Assembly (NCBI GenBank): GCA_003427395.1
Contig: BFEA01000637.1
Location: 160,702 to 218,307, forward strand
Length of the DNA stretch: 57,606 bases
Direction of reading: 5' to 3'
Source: Chara braunii
Taxonomy: Eukaryota; Streptophyta; Charophyceae; Charales; Characeae
Positions 43,935 through 54,230 of the stretch are shown one piece after another; within the stretch, counting starts at the first letter, position 1; each line of letters starts with the position of its first letter. The position numbers and the translations under genes were made by a program. The notes under the pieces are model-generated. The model was not told where the DNA came from, did no database searches, and saw only the letters and a list, made by a program, of their open reading frames with translations.

Positions 43935-44325
43935 AAGAATTCGCGAATTATTTTTCTTGAAAAATCGAAATATTCCGCGGATTTATTTGTTTATTTTCGT
44001 GATTCATTTTTCTTGAAAAATCGGAATATTCCACGAAATTATTTGTTTATTTCCGCGATTTATTTTTCTTAAAAAATCGAAATATTCCACGAAATTATTT
44101 GTTTATTTTTGCGATTTAGTTTTTAGGAATATTTTGCGGACTTATTTGTTTATTTCTGCGATTTATTTTTCTTGAAAAATTGGAATATTCCGCGGATTTA
44201 TTTATTTATTTCCGCGATTTATTTTTTTGGAAAAATCGGAATATTTTGCGGATTTATTTGTTTATTTCCGTGATTTATTTTTTCTTGAAAAATCAGAATA
44301 TTCCGCGGATTTATTTATTATTTCC
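43935..44325. repeat. 56-bp AT-rich tandem repeat, about seven copies
   Basis: Unit core CTTGAAAAATCGGAATATTCC followed by GCGGATTTATTTGTTTATTTCC. Recurs at about 43956, 44012, 44068, 44171, 44227 and 44284, with one degenerate copy between. Located in the C leader, comparable in place and composition to the 78-bp repeats in D1. Confidence 0.9.
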
Positions 44326-44896
44326 CTAGGCTAACAGAGTGGCCCGAGGTCACTTGCCCGACCGGGCCAAAAAAATAAAAAATAAAAAAATAATTTTCAA
44401 TTTTGTTTTTTATTCCAAATTTGGTGAAGAATTTCGATGTGACCGTGAGGCAAAAGTTGTTTAGTTTGTTTTTCTTCATGACATAGTTTTTTTTTCAATT
44501 TTTTTGGATTTTTTTGTTTTTGTTTTTTTCTTTTGGGACCTTCCCTGGTCCTTGCACGGGATGGCCACCCGGGACCCGGGCGGCCCGGCTGGTAGCCTAG
44601 TTATTTCCGCGATTTATTTTCTTGAAAATCGAAAAGCTCCATAGATTTATGTCCGCCAATTATCAGGGTTATTCAGCGAAATTACTTTTCAAACGAGAAA
44701 ATTATTTTGCGAATTTATTGGAATATTCCCTGGATCTTGTTATTTTTTTTGCGAATTTATTGGAAATTTTGAATCGCGCGTTAATTAGTAGCTGAAGTTC
44801 TTGATTTTTCTTTATTTCAAAAATTTCGAATTTTTAGTCGCTTAATTATTCCGAAAATTTTATAGGAATCCTTTGCGTTGATTCGTTTATTGTAAT
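44326..44896 (+). other. Remainder of left part of C leader
   Basis: AT-rich, non-coding, with one GC-rich patch near 44560-44595 containing CACCCGGGACCCGGG (local self-complementarity). Continues after element A at 52788; GAATCGCGC(G/A)TTAATT occurs on both sides, at about 44771 and 52794. Confidence 0.6.
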
Positions 44897-45914
44897 TGCA
44901 ATGAACCCAGATTGTGAAGACAATTGTCGACAATGCAAGCCCAGATGAATGTCAAACAACTAATGATTATCAATAGTCAAAATCGTATCCAGACAGAATG
45001 AGATGAGATATCATACACAGACGAAGAGAGGAGGGAGATTAGACAAAGGAGAGGAAATAGGCCCACTCATGCTTCGGGCTCCCTCCTCAATCACCACCTC
45101 AGTCAATAGTCTGAACAAGTATCTGAAGTAATCTCAATGTGCCACGTGGCACGTCTAATTAGTCCCTCATCAGCGCTGGAGCAATGTCGACATGAAGACC
45201 ATCAAGTACGTATCCACGATCTCTCCACAGTCCTGATCTCCTCCTGAATGACGATAATCAAAACAGCAATACACGTCCCGTAGCCTCGCCTCGTCCCACA
45301 GTAGAACAGTGGCAGCAACCACGTCATCCAATAATACTTGTGGCAGCGGCCACATCAGCGACAGCGTATGGCAGTTGCCACGTCAGCATGCCAAGAAGAC
45401 AGGTGCAAGCCAGCCACCATGCCGGACGAGCAGCGCCTCGTCGAATCACAAATGCCAGCGTCGCAGCGTCGAGCCAGCATTGAAGTCAATGCGTGAAGTC
45501 AGCATCAACGCAAGACAGAATGAATGAATGTCAAAGCCAGGAAGGTCAACGCTTAAGTAGCGTTGACTCGGGGTCTGGACCCCGGATGCTGCAACCTTTA
45601 GTCGTCCAGATCTTGATGCAAACGAAGGCCCAGATTGGCCTGAAACTGAATTCCCTTTGGCCTGGATGCTTGTCTGGGTACCTGCGCACAACAAGTGAGT
45701 GTATCCAACCAAGGGCCTGGGCGTGGTACCTTTGACTCTACAGTTGACTTTGACTCTTGACTTTCTTGAGTGCAGCGTTTGGTCACACAGCCAAACGCGA
45801 CAGACTCAGACCTGGGCGTGTCCTGGTCAGACAACCCAGCGCAGACCAACTTTGGTCTGCGTTGCCTGGGGCTGAGTTCTGGGCCCCAGACTACTTCTGA
45901 ACAGGGTTACTGCA
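44897..45914 (-). mobile_element. 3' LTR of element A
   Basis: 1018 bp; minus strand starts TGCAGTAACC and ends TTCATTGCA. About 95 percent similar by eye to the 5' LTR. It has a segment of about 25 bp near 45849-45876 that the 5' LTR lacks. Contains CCACGTCA and TTGAC words (45300-45390, 45727-45765). Preceded in sense by purine-rich GGCCGGCAGGAA. Confidence 0.9.
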
Positions 45915-45953
45915 TTCCTGCCGGCCCATTTTCGAGTTCCACCGCAGAAATTC

Positions 45954-47345
45954 TTAAGACTTTAACCCTCGTTCATAAGCAGCAACAATATCAGGAACAG
46001 TTTCTGGTAGTTCTCTTTTACTAAACCATTTGTCCTCAGATGGTGCTTGAGACTTAAAACATACCTTGAACTGCTTCTGAGGTCGTCCACGTCCTCCAGT
46101 AGAGAAGTAACCATACTCTATGATTCGGTCTATCTCATATCCGCCATCCATGTGTGGTGGAATCATAGAAGGTCTATGTGGAAACTTATTTCCTTCTACA
46201 TACGGTACAATTTGGACGCGTGAAAGACAGGGTATGTTTTGAGATGAGGGGGAATATCAATTCGATAAGACGGTCCCTCTGCATCTCCTATTACTTTGAG
46301 AACTTCCCAGGGTCCAAAATAGACAGGCAGAAGTTTCTGAGACACATTACCCAGACGAAATCACCTTCCTTAAAGGTAGATGGTCGACGATGTTTATTCG
46401 CTTGTTCGATCATCTCGTCCCGAGCTTTCTTTAAATTATCTTTTAACTTCTTTATGTCTTCTTGAAACAAAACTGCATTCTCTCGTGTCCCTGGAGGTAA
46501 CCTAAGGAACTGGTCCCGTGTTAACACGTAAATGGGACGCCTAGGTTTCCACCCCTTGTGCAGTGCATTTGGTGTACGGCCTGTAGCGGTGTGAACACTG
46601 CTGTTATATGCACTGGCTATCTTGGGTAAGTTCTTGTCCCAATCAATTTGATTAGGTCTTACATACATGCGCAAGAGTTGTTGGCACAGTCGGTTCATTT
46701 GTTCACTTTGTCCATTCGTTTCAGGGTGTCGCCCTGACGACATGGTCAAACGTGTGTCGTATGCCTCCATCAACTTTTGCCATGGCATACTTGTGAACCT
46801 GGTATCTCGATCAGACACAATGGATAGAGGAAAACCATAATCAGTTACCTATTTCATCTGAAATTTCTGGATCACAAGTCCAGTCCTTGCTTCAACAGGT
46901 AAGGGAATAAACATGGCAATTTAGAGAAACGGTCCATAATCACCATCACTTGACTATTACCATTGCGACTTTTAACCAGACTCATAAATTCAATTGAGAT
47001 GGACTCACCTGGTTCGCTTGGTATAGGTAATGGCATGAGAAGTCCAAGAGGATTCTCGTGCGTCGGCTTGTTTCTCTGACACACCAGACAGGTACGTACA
47101 TAAGTTAGTACGTCTTCTTTTAATCCCTTTCATTCGAAGCGTTCTCTAACCTTTGCGTAAGTTTTCTTGAATCCAAAGTGTCCTTCAAAGTCGTGACATT
47201 CCCCAATCAACATACTCTTAATTCTTTCTTGGTGAGGTTGCAATTCAGTTATAGACTTAGGTTGTGGCCAATCTCTAATTGCTGAAAATTTTTTCTCTTC
47301 CCGCCTTAGACCTTCTTCGTTCACTATGTGTCCTAAGTATAACAC
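45954..47345 (-). pseudogene. Element A integrase and chromodomain, fused to RT thumb
   Basis: From 47345: RT end (LYLGHIVNEEGLRREEKKFSAIRDWPQPKSITEL) joins directly to the integrase zinc region (LIGECHDFEGHFGFKKT), so RNase H is missing. Then CQRNKPTHENPLGLL, a core with Glu where the first catalytic Asp is expected (SIEFMS; B1 has SIDFMD), VMVIMDRFSK, SDRDTRFTS with the second Asp, and NGQSEQMNR with the Glu. KHRRPSTFKEGDFVWV follows, then MDGGYEIDRIIEYG...DKWFSKRELPETVPDIVAAYE, chromodomain-like. At least four frame breaks or stops separate the pieces. Confidence 0.85.
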
Positions 47346-48600
47346 TTCGGACTTAGTAAACTACAACTTCTTCGGAATAATCTTGAAGTTGCCCTCTCGC
47401 AACTTCTCTAGCACCAGACGAAAGTGCTTCTCATGATCTTATAGTGTCTTACTATACACTAGAATATCATCGAGATAGACAATTACGAACTTGTCTAACC
47501 ATTGACGAAAGAGTTCATTCATAGACCTTTGGAAGGTCGCTGGGCATTAGTCAGTCCAAAGGGCATTACCACAAACTCGTAATGGCCATACCTCATTCGG
47601 AATATGGTCTTATGTTGATCCGTGGGTTCCACCTCGATCTGATGGTACCCTGACTTCAGATCAATCTTACTAAAATACTTACAACCCTGTAACTGGTCTA
47701 ACAAGTCGTCAATTTGAGGTAGAGGTTCAACATTCTTAACAATGACAACATTCAACCCTCTGTAGTCAATACAGAGACGCAACTCACCTTCCTTTTTGGG
47801 CACAAACAAGACAGGGGCACCATAAGGAGAGGAACTAGGGCGAATCCATCCTTTTTTTGTTAAGCCTTGCAGTTGTTTTCGCAATTCCTCAAGTTCCCTA
47901 TGAGACATTCGATATATAGGGCCCTTGGGAATCTTACTGCCAGGAATAATTTCAATTGTATGCTTGATAGCACGTTCAGTTATTCCTGTTGATTCAATGA
48001 ATAAATCTTTATACTCGCTTAGGAGTTTTTTAGTTGAAAGAGGATAGGAAGTAGAAGACTCACCTACTTTCTTTGCTAAAACCATCGTTACTTCCTGTTC
48101 CAATTTTTTCTTTGAAACCACCGATCGGAATATTGGATAACTCATACAACAAAAAGACAGACTAGAGTCAGAGCCAGACTTATAGTACAGTTTGATAGGT
48201 TTCAATTCAAAGCGTGCATCTCGCAATTGTACAATCTTCTCTTTGAAATTGATATATGGGTTGGCTTCCTCGTGCCAATTCATTCCCAGAATCAAATCAA
48301 AAGGTAATTTCTTCTCCACAAGAAAGGAAACCTCGTAAACAATCTTCTTTCCTTCCTTGGTACGGAATCGACACTTCACACGATCAACATATTGCGAGAC
48401 AGTGATCGTGCGTTTGTCAGCTAGGATAGACGTGATTGGTCGAGACAGATTTTTTCCCTTCATTCCGAGATGCGACTTGCGGATTGCTTTCTCGGATATG
48501 TAGGATCGCGTTGATCCTGAGTCCAATAGTGCACCTGCGCGGGTATGTGCAATCTCTACGTCCGCGAGTAGTAGGTCACCCTTAGACTTTGATTTCTTAG
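47346..48600 (-). pseudogene. Element A protease-RT remnant
   Basis: Protease [14 protein letters not shown] at 48526-48485 and the flap-like region [15 protein letters not shown]; then [17 protein letters not shown] motifs [63 protein letters not shown] and FGLTNA. A frameshift near 47545 breaks the [12 protein letters not shown] lies in another frame near 47470, followed by stops. Translation begins upstream of 48526, so the apparent start there is not real. Confidence 0.85.
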
Positions 48601-48813
48601 CTCACGAGCTTCGTAATGCCAGCAACTCGTTACCAAGCTCGTCAAGATAGTCGTCCAGAGAGACAGTGCATAAAACAGGTTCAGGGTGTTCTGGACGATG
48701 GGCCGAAGAAGAGTCATCCTCTGCCATGCGAATCAAAGGGTTGGAAGGGATCGTAGGCGCCTTACCTTCTTCTTGGTCCAAACCCTTTAACTAAGTAGGA
48801 GCAAATGCTACTC

Positions 48814-50704
48814 CTACTGGCTGCTCGCTTTTGGGTTCCGAATAAGTGGGCACCAAGCAATCACGTGCCCTGCGGTACCGCACTTTAGACATTGCGCATT
48901 GTTCATTCTTTCCTGCCATAATTCTCTGTGAAATTCCCATCTTTCCCTAGGGCCTCCCGGCCGCAATTCCGGCCTCTCTGTGAAACGAGCGTGGCTTCTT
49001 CTTCTTTCCTGGTGGTCGTGATCCTCCCTTGTTGACCACGGCAGTAGTGATTTCCCCTTTCCTGGAATCATTGCTGCTCGCCACACCCTCGGCCTCCAAT
49101 GGCCACTTCTCCACAATATCGTCATCAAAGACGACGAGGGTGTGGTCTTGGCGCTTTTGGCGCCAGGGTACCCGCTTGCCTACACTTGCGCCTCCTCCAC
49201 CGCCATACTTTACTACAGAGGCATACAAGTTCTTTACTTATGAAGTCATTTGCTCTCGCTAGAGAGCCAAATCGCGAAACTGCCTATAATTGTACTTTCC
49301 GGATTTCGATTCTGCCACGAGTTGTCCACGAATGGGCTCGGGCAGAGTGCGGGAATAGATATACAAAACTTGGTTGTCTTGCAGGTTCAATCCAGGAACC
49401 TGCAGCAACCGATCAACTTCTCGAGACAATGCTTCCACTGAGGTCCAATGTCTTTGGTTAATGGTGGTGAGTTGATCAAAGGCCTTATCGACTGTTGTCT
49501 TATCCAGAAAACGTTCCTTGATCTTGCCAAGGAACTGCTTCAGGTTCAATGTCGCAGCCCACTCACCAATGTCATCGAAATCTGCAGCGTTGGCTTCGAC
49601 CAATGCCCATTCCTTTGCTTCCCCCCCCTAGACAAGAAGTGGAGAAAGCAACTTGGGATTCGGGTTCAACAGGGGTCGTACTACAGTACGTCTGAATTTC
49701 CGTTATCCAGAGCAACAAATTCTCATCCTTTTTGTTGCAAAACGTAAAAGGCAATTTCATCTTCACTTTTTCTTTTCTTTTTTCGGCTTCTCCGGTTCCG
49801 TACTTACCTTACCTTGCGGAGAAGTTGGAGGCTTTGGAGGTGGAGAGGAAGGAGGCGTGGAAGGAGGAGTGTTATGTGGAGAATACAGCGGACTAGGTCC
49901 TCCTCCATTAGACGGCTTCCCTCCTCCATTATTCGTCTTCTGATCTTGAGGAACAACAAACTTCATCACATCACTCATTAACTTTTTTACTTATTTCTTG
50001 TCTTCCTTAACCTCTTCTTTTTCTTCTATCGGATGCTTCCCTTTCACAATGTTTGTGACAGTTCGCAATCTTACAACAATTTCGTCTAACTGGCTTTGTT
50101 GTCTGTCAATCTTCTCTTCCAAGAAGGTGAGGTAAGTCATGATGTGATACAATGTACATGTCATGTCAGTCTGTTCCTTCCCTTCTGTTCCTATCACTTG
50201 TCCAATTTCGTTCACTTTCTGTTCCCGTCTTAGTTCCTGTTCATGTTTCCGGGCTAGTTCTTCTTTCTTCCTTTCTTTTGTAGCCAGCGCCTCTCTTAAT
50301 TGTTGGATGTTTGCGTCAATCGTAGCCTCGGTCACTTCTGGTCTGATTTCCCCTTTCCTAGATGATTCCATGACTTCTTCCAGTTGCTTGATAGTAAACT
50401 AGTCCAGAGCCTTCCGACACTGAGCCATCATTTTAGACACTTCGACACCGACAGCTACAACTTCCGCGGCCGTAATTGCTTGCTTCATACGGTCCTCTAC
50501 CGCCTTTAAATCAAACAGATTACGAACGTGTCGTTCAGCGTCCGGTCCGGACAGATGCAAATCATTCAACAGCTGGTTCCATAGAGCCAGTAACTCTTGT
50601 TTCTTTGTTTCCGCCTGTCTCCTACTCTTGGGTTCGGAAGACCCTTCGCCCGTTAAGAATGTCATTGGAAAAAGAAGCAAAAGTAATTTCCACACACCAA
50701 ACAT
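48814..50704 (-). pseudogene. Element A gag remnant
   Basis: The Met at 50704 starts an unusually hydrophobic N-terminus (MFGVWKLLLLLFPMTFL). Helical gag regions follow (LLALWNQLLNDLHLSGPDAERH; Lys/Glu-rich coiled coil at 50371-49991). Next are a Pro-rich linker (PPSTPPSSPPPKPPTSP), the gag core (LLLWITEIQTYC; AATLNLKQFLGKIKERFLD; LPEPIRGQLV) and an intact CX2CX4HX4C knuckle (CLKCGTAGHVIAWC) near 48850-48895. In-frame TAGs at 50399 and 49991 (the latter could be TAA), a frameshift near 49763, and further breaks near 49590 and 49250 make it a pseudogene. Confidence 0.8.
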
Positions 50705-50709
50705 CTTGA

Positions 50710-51774
50710 AAATCAGGTTTGAGACAATATTTGCAATAATGGAACAGAAAAATAAAAAGAAATAATAAAAAGAAACATATCTCTACTTATACTAATTGTT
50801 GTTCTTTCGTTTGTGTGATGACGTCCTATGAGTGTACAGGTACCACGCCAGGCCCATGTGATCAGACACAACACATAAGTACGGAAGCACCACAACACAG
50901 CAACGACAAGGTAAGTATGCCAACAACAACAACAACAAACAATTTGTCAGCAACCTTTTTCAATCCGTTGTGTCGTCCTGGTGTCAGTGCGATGATGCAC
51001 TCTCCCGGACAACTGGCACTATAGTTGTATAGTTGATTCAGTCATTTGTACCACCGTCGTCTTCAGAATGCTTCTCTTACTTGGCAGTAATCCTGCCTGC
51101 CACGTGTCATCCCTGGAGTGCCAACATAGCATGTACTGCCACGTCAGCACTCTGTACCACAATGTCCAGTCAACCAATAGCGCAATGCCACATCGGCAAA
51201 TGTGTACTCTGATCCTTCCCACGTGCCACTTCCACGCGTCACGTCTCGATACCGTCGCCATTCCGGCCAGTTAGACAATGCCACGTCATCCAAGAGACCG
51301 ATGCCACATCAGGAGGTAGTCATCACCTCACGAAGACAGGTGTGATAACTTGCTTCCTGCCACGTCAGCAATCAACCCTGTGTCCCAAGGCCATGTCAGC
51401 ATCTGCAGTAGACCCTGTCGCGCGTCAGTAGCATAAAAGTGCCACCTCAGCAATCAATCAACAAGGTCTTCAGACACGACATAACATATGCCACGTCAGC
51501 AGGGGATCGTGATGCCAAACTATCGCGATCCAGGCTGGCGTGCGGTATCTCTTGGTTGCGGTCCCTACTGCCACGTCAGCAGCCTCGTGGGGATCTACTC
51601 CCGCTGGTGAAACAACACCAGCGGTGTCTTCTCGCCCGTGAAGTCTGTGCCACGTCAGCACCCCCGGCGTATCTCTTGACACGTCATCACCTATTCAACA
51701 CACGTGTGCACCGCACTTACCTGCGCGCCACCTGGCGCGTGCACACGTGTACAATCGTCGTCGTCAGGAGAACT
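50710..51774 (-). promoter_or_regulatory. Element A leader with a dispersed TGCCACGTCAGCA motif
   Basis: Untranslated region between PBS and gag. About a dozen copies of TGCCACGTCAGC or close variants occur on the plus strand from about 51097 to 51685, spaced 30-90 bp. Several copies match over 13 bp (51139, 51359, 51490, 51570, 51650). The motif is antisense to element A, opposite to its orientation in D1, D2 and C. Confidence 0.8.
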
Positions 51775-51789
51775 GCTCCGATACCAAAT
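51775..51789 (-). promoter_or_regulatory. Primer-binding site of element A
   Basis: Minus strand reads TTTGGTATCGGAGCA right after the LTR end TTGCA. It matches the PBS of C and B3 and fixes the orientation of the element. Confidence 0.85.
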
Positions 51790-52787
51790 TGCAATGAATC
51801 CAGATTGTAAAGACAGTCGTTGACAATGCAAGCCCGGATGAATGTCAAACAGCTGATGATTACCAATAGTCAAAATCGTATCCAGACAGAATGAGATGAG
51901 ATATCATACACAGACAAAGAGAGAGGAGGGAGATTAGACAAAGGAGAGGAAATAGGCCCACTCCTGCTTCGGGCTCCCTCCTCAATCACCACCTCAGTCA
52001 ATAGTCTGAACAAGTATCTGAAGTAATCTCAATGTGCCACGTGGCACGTCTAATTAGTCCCTCATCAGCGCTGGAGCAATGTCGACATGAAGACCATCAG
52101 GTACGTATCCACGATCTCTCCACAGTCCCGATCTCCTCCCGAATGACGATAATCAGAACAGCAATACAAGTCCCGTAGCCTCGCCTCGTCAGCCACAGTA
52201 GAACAGTGGCAGCAACCACGTCATCCAATAATACACGTGGCAGCGGCCACATCAGCGACAGCGTATGGCAGCTGCCACGTGAGCATGCCAAGAAGACAGG
52301 TGCAAGCCAGCCACCATGTCGGACCAGCAGCGCCTCGCCGAATCACAAATGCCAGCGTCGCAGCGTCGAGCCAGCATTGAAGTCAACGCGTGAAGTCAGC
52401 ATCAACGCAAGACAGAATGAATGAATGTCAAAGCCAGGGAGGTCAACGCTTAAGTACCGTTGACTCGGGGTCTGGACCCCGGATGCTTCAACCTTTAGCC
52501 GTCCAGATCTTGATGCAAACGAAGGCCCGGATTGGCCTGAAACTGAATTCCCTTCGGCCTGGATACTTGTCTGGGTACCTGCGCACAACAAGTGAGTGTA
52601 TCCAACCAAGGGCCTGGGCGTGGTACCTTTGACTCTACAATTGACTTTGACTCTTGACTTTCCTGAGTGCAGCGTTTGGTCACACAGCCAAACGCGACAG
52701 ACTCAGGCCTGGGTGTGTCCTGGTCACATAACCCAGCGCAGACCAAAAGTTCTGGGCCCCAGACTACTTCTGAACAGGGTTACTGCA
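51790..52787 (-). mobile_element. 5' LTR of element A
   Basis: 998 bp, same termini as 44897-45914 (TGCAGTAACC to TTCATTGCA on the minus strand). Adjacent to the PBS on its lower-coordinate side. Differences from the 3' LTR are scattered substitutions plus the deletion near 52747. Confidence 0.9.
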
Positions 52788-53521
52788 TAATTGTGAATCG
52801 CGCATTAATTGGTAGCTGGGAATTTCGAATATCCTTATTTTTTTGAAATTCGAAAGTTCCTCGTTACTTCAAGGTTCCAAAATTTTTTATTTTCTCGGGA
52901 GATCTCTCTTTGCAGTTAAATTTCGGGGTTTTATTCCCCAAGATTGAAATTCTGCTGCGCATACTCTCATCTGAAGTATTCCGAAATTTATTTTTTCGGA
53001 ATTACCTGAACTTGCAAATTTTTTGCAGTTCAATTATTATTATTCTATTATCATTAATCATTTGCAGTTTGAAATTCGGAAAATTTTTTGTTTTTCGGAT
53101 TTCCGTTTCTACGCTGCTGTGATTCCCTTCTGATTGCTTTCAGCCGACATTCTGAAATTTCTGTCTGCTCGCTGCTTAGCGGAATTCAGAACGGGTGGGA
53201 CTAGGGACGCTCGAGACTTGCTCGTATTCTTTTTCGAGTAAGTCCCCTCCTAGCTCCCTCATTTCGGGGTAATCATACAAACCCCATTGATTCTTTTTTA
53301 TTTTTTTTTCTGCAGTTACGGGGAACTTCTTACCCCCAGTTGCCGTGAACCTGGGCGATTGTCTCGCCCCATGGGGGGCAGGGAAATGCTGTGAATTTTT
53401 TCTCCCTCCCTCCCACCCCTGTTGTGCATGCTTCTCCTCCTCCTCGGCATCGACACGTCAGTGGTGACACGTCAGCAGGCCACATCAGTAGGCCACGCCA
53501 GTTGTGCCACGTTAGCAGTAC
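52788..53521 (+). other. Right part of C leader
   Basis: Continuation of the C leader after element A; AT-rich to about 53200, with AATTTCGAAT-like words. It ends in an ACGTCA motif cluster at 53455-53520 (GACACGTCAG, CACGTCAGCAGG, CCACATCAG, CCACGCCAG, CCACGTTAG) that abuts the gag ATG at 53522. Confidence 0.7.
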
Positions 53522-54220
53522 ATGACAGCGGTGCAGTCTTCTGCGGACTTGGAACAGACCGCAGCTATGGACCGCAGGGAATGGGAGTCTGATGTAGACG
53601 ATTTGTTATGCCGCGAGCCAGGTGAAACCGACGACGCCTACATAGTCCGCCTGAACTCCATTACTNAGGAGCTCGAGAGCAGACTGGCCGCAAGTACCGC
53701 CGCTCGCAAGAAGAGGGAGGCAGAGGCAGAGGAGGCTCGCCGCTTGGCAGAAGATGCAGCAGCTGCAGAACACAGGGCTCCGCAGATTACTTTGCCGGTA
53801 TCTGCGGCAGCGAACAAGGTACAGCTAGAACAACAACCTGTTGTGGTGGCCGCAGACTCACGGGCCACCGATATTTCAGAACACGCTGCTACCATGGGAA
53901 AGGGTGACACGGTAGCAGCACCCCGGAGAGGTGATTTTACGCCCAAGTGCAACGACACAGACAAGAAGAAGGCGTCCACCTCATCATCATTTTCCGGGAC
54001 CAGGCAGCCGACTCAGGAAACTTGGACCTATCATGGCATCGCCGAGGCCACGTACCGGACGTGGATGAAGTATAAGTTTACTTGTGGAGCGATGGCAACA
54101 AGACCGCCGCCTGCTCAAACCGTTCGGAAAACGGAGTCCCGCCGGGAGTGTTACAACTGCACTCCCGATGCCGCCGGACCAGGCTGCCTCGTGAGCAGCC
54201 ACCCTTGGGTCCGGGGCACA
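53522..54220 (+). pseudogene. Element C gag remnant
   Basis: Starts MTAVQSSADLEQTAAMDRREWESDVDDLL, followed by an Ala/Glu/Arg-rich coiled coil (AARKKREAEAEEARRLAEDAAAAE), similar in type to D1 and D2 gag N-termini. The central gag core is missing: a Thr/Ser-rich linker leads directly to a knuckle region with only part of the Cys pattern (CYNC near 54150). An N at 53666 leaves a codon unknown. The frame stays open to 54547 but from about 54230 runs through pol sequence in the wrong frame. Confidence 0.7.
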
Positions 54221-54230
54221 TGCGGAAGTC

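Larger units (their letters stand above)
44897..52787 (-). mobile_element. Ty3/gypsy chromovirus element A, nested in C
   Basis: 7.9-kb minus-strand element with both LTRs, PBS at 51775-51789, leader, gag, PR-RT, integrase and chromodomain-like end. Flanks read GTAAT before 44897 and TAATT after 52787. This gives a 4-bp TAAT duplication, or 5-bp TAATT if the first T of the LTR is shared. Coding regions are decayed and RNase H is deleted. Confidence 0.9.

Noticed and set aside
43935-44325. Centromeric satellite
   Set aside because: Only about seven degenerate copies, fully explained as part of the C leader between PBS and gag.
49763-49978. Separate proline-rich host protein
   Set aside because: In frame with element A gag and located between its coiled coil and gag core; it is a gag linker.
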